Origin: a virus | Length of the DNA stretch: 37,642 nt | Direction: 5' to 3' (one strand) | IMG/VR virus record: IMGVR_UViG_3300041403_001188 | Location: 1 to 37,642 of that record | Part shown: positions 35,238 through 37,642 of the stretch, piece after piece | How the letters are laid out: every line of letters begins with the position of its first letter | How positions within the stretch are numbered: position 1 is the first letter of the stretch | Made by a program: the position numbers and the translations under genes | Notes under the pieces: model-generated | The model's input: only the letters and a program-made list of their open reading frames with translations | Databases searched by the model: none | What the model was told of the DNA's origin: nothing

Positions 35238-37642
35238 TTATTGGAAGTTACCTGAGCTTATTGCACCTGTCTTAAGAATTGTAGTTCTTTGGACGAGTAT
35301 TTCCATTCCTCTTACCGGCTCAATATAGGTATCTAAGATACCAACATTTTGATCAATAACTTCTGGTGTATTATTGGTTTCATCCATAATATTTCTGAAG
35401 TCATATACACCGTCATCATTCTGAACAGTTGATAAGAAGTTATCAGCAAGTGTTTTAATTTCCAATCTTGTTTGAGCTGTATTAAATTCAAACAAGTAGT
35501 TTTTAAGAATTGCATCAATACCATCTTGGATGTAAATTACAACCTCTCTAACGTTAATTGAACTTAATGCAGATTTTGTAGTCTGCTGTGCAGTTTTGTT
35601 AGCAAAGATTGTTGGACCAGTTCCACTTTGGAATACAATCGGATTCAATCCAAATGGCTCCAAGTATTCTCTGTCCTCTTTTCCAAGATTTAATTCTAAG
35701 CCGACAACGCCAGTTCCACCAACAACACCTCTACGAACACCTGCAACTAATGACCATGGTAAAGCATTTTCATATTTTGCAATAAAGTTATTAGAAATAT
35801 ATGCAGCAGGTGGTACATTGATATTCTTTCCAAGATCTCTTACAGTAATGTAAGGATAATAGAATGCTCCCCAACTCGCACCTTGTGTTTGAGATGGTAA
35901 TGAATATCTTACAGTTGGATTTTTACTAAGATCTCCACCAGTAGAAATAAATCTAGATGAAAGAGTTCCAGTAGCATCCAAGAATGTAGGATCAGTATTA
36001 GCCTTAAAGTCCTTAGCAGAAGGTGCATTCAGAATAGCAAATGCATTCTTTCTAGTAGAACAGAGGTTTGTATAGATTGCTTTAGATCCACTTTCAATAC
36101 CGTTTCCAAAAGTATCAACGACATAACGGAAGTTAATAACATCTCTATCAGTTAATGCTTTAAATAGATTAGTTCCGTTAAGAGTACCATTTAATATAGC
36201 ATTTTGTCTTTGGTTTGATCCATCAGGAACATGTTTAGTGTTATCTAATTTAAATCCATCTAAAGTGAATACATTTAAGTAATCAACCCATGCATCAATT
36301 GGATAGTACAATTCTACCTTTTTAACTCCACCTGCAGTAGAAGTTGAAATTTCACTTTGGCAAGTTACTAATAATGCAGTTTTTCCTGCAGGAATTGTGC
36401 TGTATTCAGAATTAGTTAATCCTCCTTGTACAACATTAATTCTTGTTAACCTTGAGTGAGGAGTATTAACATCACCTTCAAAGTGTACTAAGTAATTTCC
36501 TACAACTACATCAGCAGCATCAGGATTAGCAGCATCAATTAATATTTGATTAGGTCTAAGAGCAGTTTCGGTTAACGAATCAGCCAAGATATCAATTGAA
36601 AGGTTATTTGCACCTTTTAGTGTTTGAATTCCAAAAACGTTTGCCCCGTATGCAACAGCATCAGAGTTTAAGAAAACACCTGCACCATCTAAAGTAAATT
36701 GTGAGTGTGGGGTTAAAGTATTAAATGCATCTTCCTGGTAAGCAAGAACCTGAACAGAAGGTAAGCTATATGCCGGGTCAGATATTGCAACAGTATCAAC
36801 AGCAGTTGTTGGAGTTCCTACGTGAATAAAGCCATAATCAACAGCATTAAATACTAAGTATGAAGTATATTGGGTTCCACTATCTAAGTATACTGCTTCA
36901 TCACCATCAGTAAGTGTACCGTTAGCAAATTGGCTATATAACATAGATCCATAAGAACCGATAATACCTGCAGTTGGATTAGCTAGCGGAAGTTCATCAG
37001 CAACAAACCCAAAGTCACTTTCATTAATATAGGTATATGTTGCACCAGAAGTAGGGAAGTCAGTATCAGTAACTCCACCAACAGATGATAACAATAATGT
37101 AACTGTATTTCCAACAACTTGGTGAGATATTACAGGAACATATTTTGAAATAACAGAATCAAAGATATAGGTACCTACAACAGTTGAACTATTTGCAGTC
37201 ATATTAGCAAATGCATCAAAGAATGAATCACCTGCAGTTCCTTGTACTTGGATTTGAATATCTCCACTAGTAACAGTTGCTGCAGAAATTACAGTTCCAG
37301 TAGATTGTGTAATAACATTAGGTATAGTTGCAGCCCTGTTATAACTTAAATCAGAAACAATAGCTCCACTGTATGATAAGAAATTAACATCATCCTGGAT
37401 TGAAGTAGCTTGAGTATATTCAAGGTTGTGTCCAATCAGATCAATACCACCAGCAACACCGTCAATTAAAAAGTCTCCACTAAAGAGGTCCTCATTAACA
37501 GTTACAAATAATCCAGTAGATGCAGTGTCTGCATTAACAACTTTTTCTACGAAAAGGTTATTTCCAATTAAATCCACAAAATCAGGAATTAATGATGCAG
37601 TATAGGTTGCAATAACATTAACTTCACTTTCATTAAAGAATT
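35238..37642 (-). CDS. 18: T4 gp18-family contractile tail sheath protein, 5' end cut by window
   Basis: At least 800 codons, open to the right edge. An internal GTG at 37577 begins a 779-residue frame, but 21 further in-frame codons (FFNESEVNVIATYTASL, then IPDF) lead off the edge, so the real start is outside. The C-terminal third matches gp18: YYPYITVRDLGKNINVPPAA, SLVAGVRRGVVGGTGVVGLE, then NIMDETNNTPEVIDQNVG and the terminal strand TYIEPVRGMEILVQRTTILK. The sheath contracts to drive the tube through the cell envelope. T4 gp18 has 659 residues; this one is longer, with an extended N-terminal/central region of many short beta repeats (e.g. SGDIQIQVQGTAGDSF), probably surface insertions. 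Confidence 0.93.
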   Translation of the reverse strand, partial: FFNESEVNVIATYTASLIPDFVDLIGNNLFVEKVVNADTASTGLFVTVNEDLFSGDFLIDGVAGGIDLIGHNLEYTQATSIQDDVNFLSYSGAIVSDLSYNRAATIPNVITQSTGTVISAATVTSGDIQIQVQGTAGDSFFDAFANMTANSSTVVGTYIFDSVISKYVPVISHQVVGNTVTLLLSSVGGVTDTDFPTSGATYTYINESDFGFVADELPLANPTAGIIGSYGSMLYSQFANGTLTDGDEAVYLDSGTQYTSYLVFNAVDYGFIHVGTPTTAVDTVAISDPAYSLPSVQVLAYQEDAFNTLTPHSQFTLDGAGVFLNSDAVAYGANVFGIQTLKGANNLSIDILADSLTETALRPNQILIDAANPDAADVVVGNYLVHFEGDVNTPHSRLTRINVVQGGLTNSEYSTIPAGKTALLVTCQSEISTSTAGGVKKVELYYPIDAWVDYLNVFTLDGFKLDNTKHVPDGSNQRQNAILNGTLNGTNLFKALTDRDVINFRYVVDTFGNGIESGSKAIYTNLCSTRKNAFAILNAPSAKDFKANTDPTFLDATGTLSSRFISTGGDLSKNPTVRYSLPSQTQGASWGAFYYPYITVRDLGKNINVPPAAYISNNFIAKYENALPWSLVAGVRRGVVGGTGVVGLELNLGKEDREYLEPFGLNPIVFQSGTGPTIFANKTAQQTTKSALSSINVREVVIYIQDGIDAILKNYLFEFNTAQTRLEIKTLADNFLSTVQNDDGVYDFRNIMDETNNTPEVIDQNVGILDTYIEPVRGMEILVQRTTILKTGAISSGNFQ

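Noticed and set aside
37575-37577. GTG at 37577 as the true start of the tail sheath gene
   Set aside because: The frame continues upstream without stop to the window edge with protein-like sequence, so the gene is cut rather than starting here.

Overview
The window is part of the genome of a T4-like myovirus (contractile-tailed phage). The evidence is a tail sheath (gp18 family), tail tube (gp19 family), baseplate hub proteins (gp26 and probable gp51 families), a probable tape-measure protein, a two-subunit T4-type DNA topoisomerase (gp39/gp52), PhoH, nucleotide-metabolism enzymes and an ECF-like sigma factor. The DNA is AT-rich. Every gene I accept lies on the minus strand, so transcription runs from high to low coordinates. 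Starts mostly lack a clear Shine-Dalgarno sequence and are often preceded by A/T-rich blocks. Two near-identical promoter-like elements fit the Bacteroidetes type (TTTG, about 19 nt, TAnnTTTG). A Bacteroidetes host, perhaps a flavobacterium, is therefore my best inference, but nothing here proves it.

Layout in the direction of transcription: (1) 37642-34594, tail sheath (runs off the right edge) and tail tube, closed by a terminator. (2) 34550-28651, a GIY-YIG endonuclease, gp26, gp51-like, an 1100-residue probable tape measure with five repeats, and a DnaQ-type exonuclease. (3) 28614-27834, promoter, three small genes, terminator. (4) 27804-17371, many small phage proteins (four of them short ORFs of 49-57 codons), topoisomerase subunits, KTSC protein, guanylate- and thymidylate-kinase-like enzymes, a thymidylate-synthase-fold enzyme with dCMP hydroxymethylase hallmarks, and an ATP-grasp protein. 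(5) 17354-11930, promoter, degenerate metallophosphoesterase, sigma factor, PD-(D/E)XK nuclease, small zinc-type and membrane proteins, PhoH, then a 14-bp-stem terminator. (6) 11895-8374, DUF2892-like membrane protein, histidine kinase, response regulator, coiled-coil membrane protein, amidase endolysin, SNase-like nuclease, terminator. (7) 8315-7637, Hsp20 chaperone, small acidic protein, terminator. (8) 7607-1, a ten-gene glycan module ending in kdsB, cut by the left edge.

Functionally the window joins virion assembly, DNA metabolism, a regulatory layer (sigma factor under a host-like promoter, plus a complete two-component pair) and a surface-sugar module (CMP-Kdo synthetase, GDP-mannose dehydratase, minimal sugar aminotransferase, GNA1-like acetyltransferase, cupin, methyltransferase, GT11 and GT25 transferases, and a DUF115-like/GT fusion). 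The items most worth following up are the two-component operon, the Asn-to-Asp change in the thymidylate-synthase-like enzyme, the repeated bipartite promoter, capsid-targeting-like N-termini on two proteins, and the glycan module. With the short ORFs included, no stretch over 300 bases is without a gene. I saw no tRNA, CRISPR array or insertion sequence.
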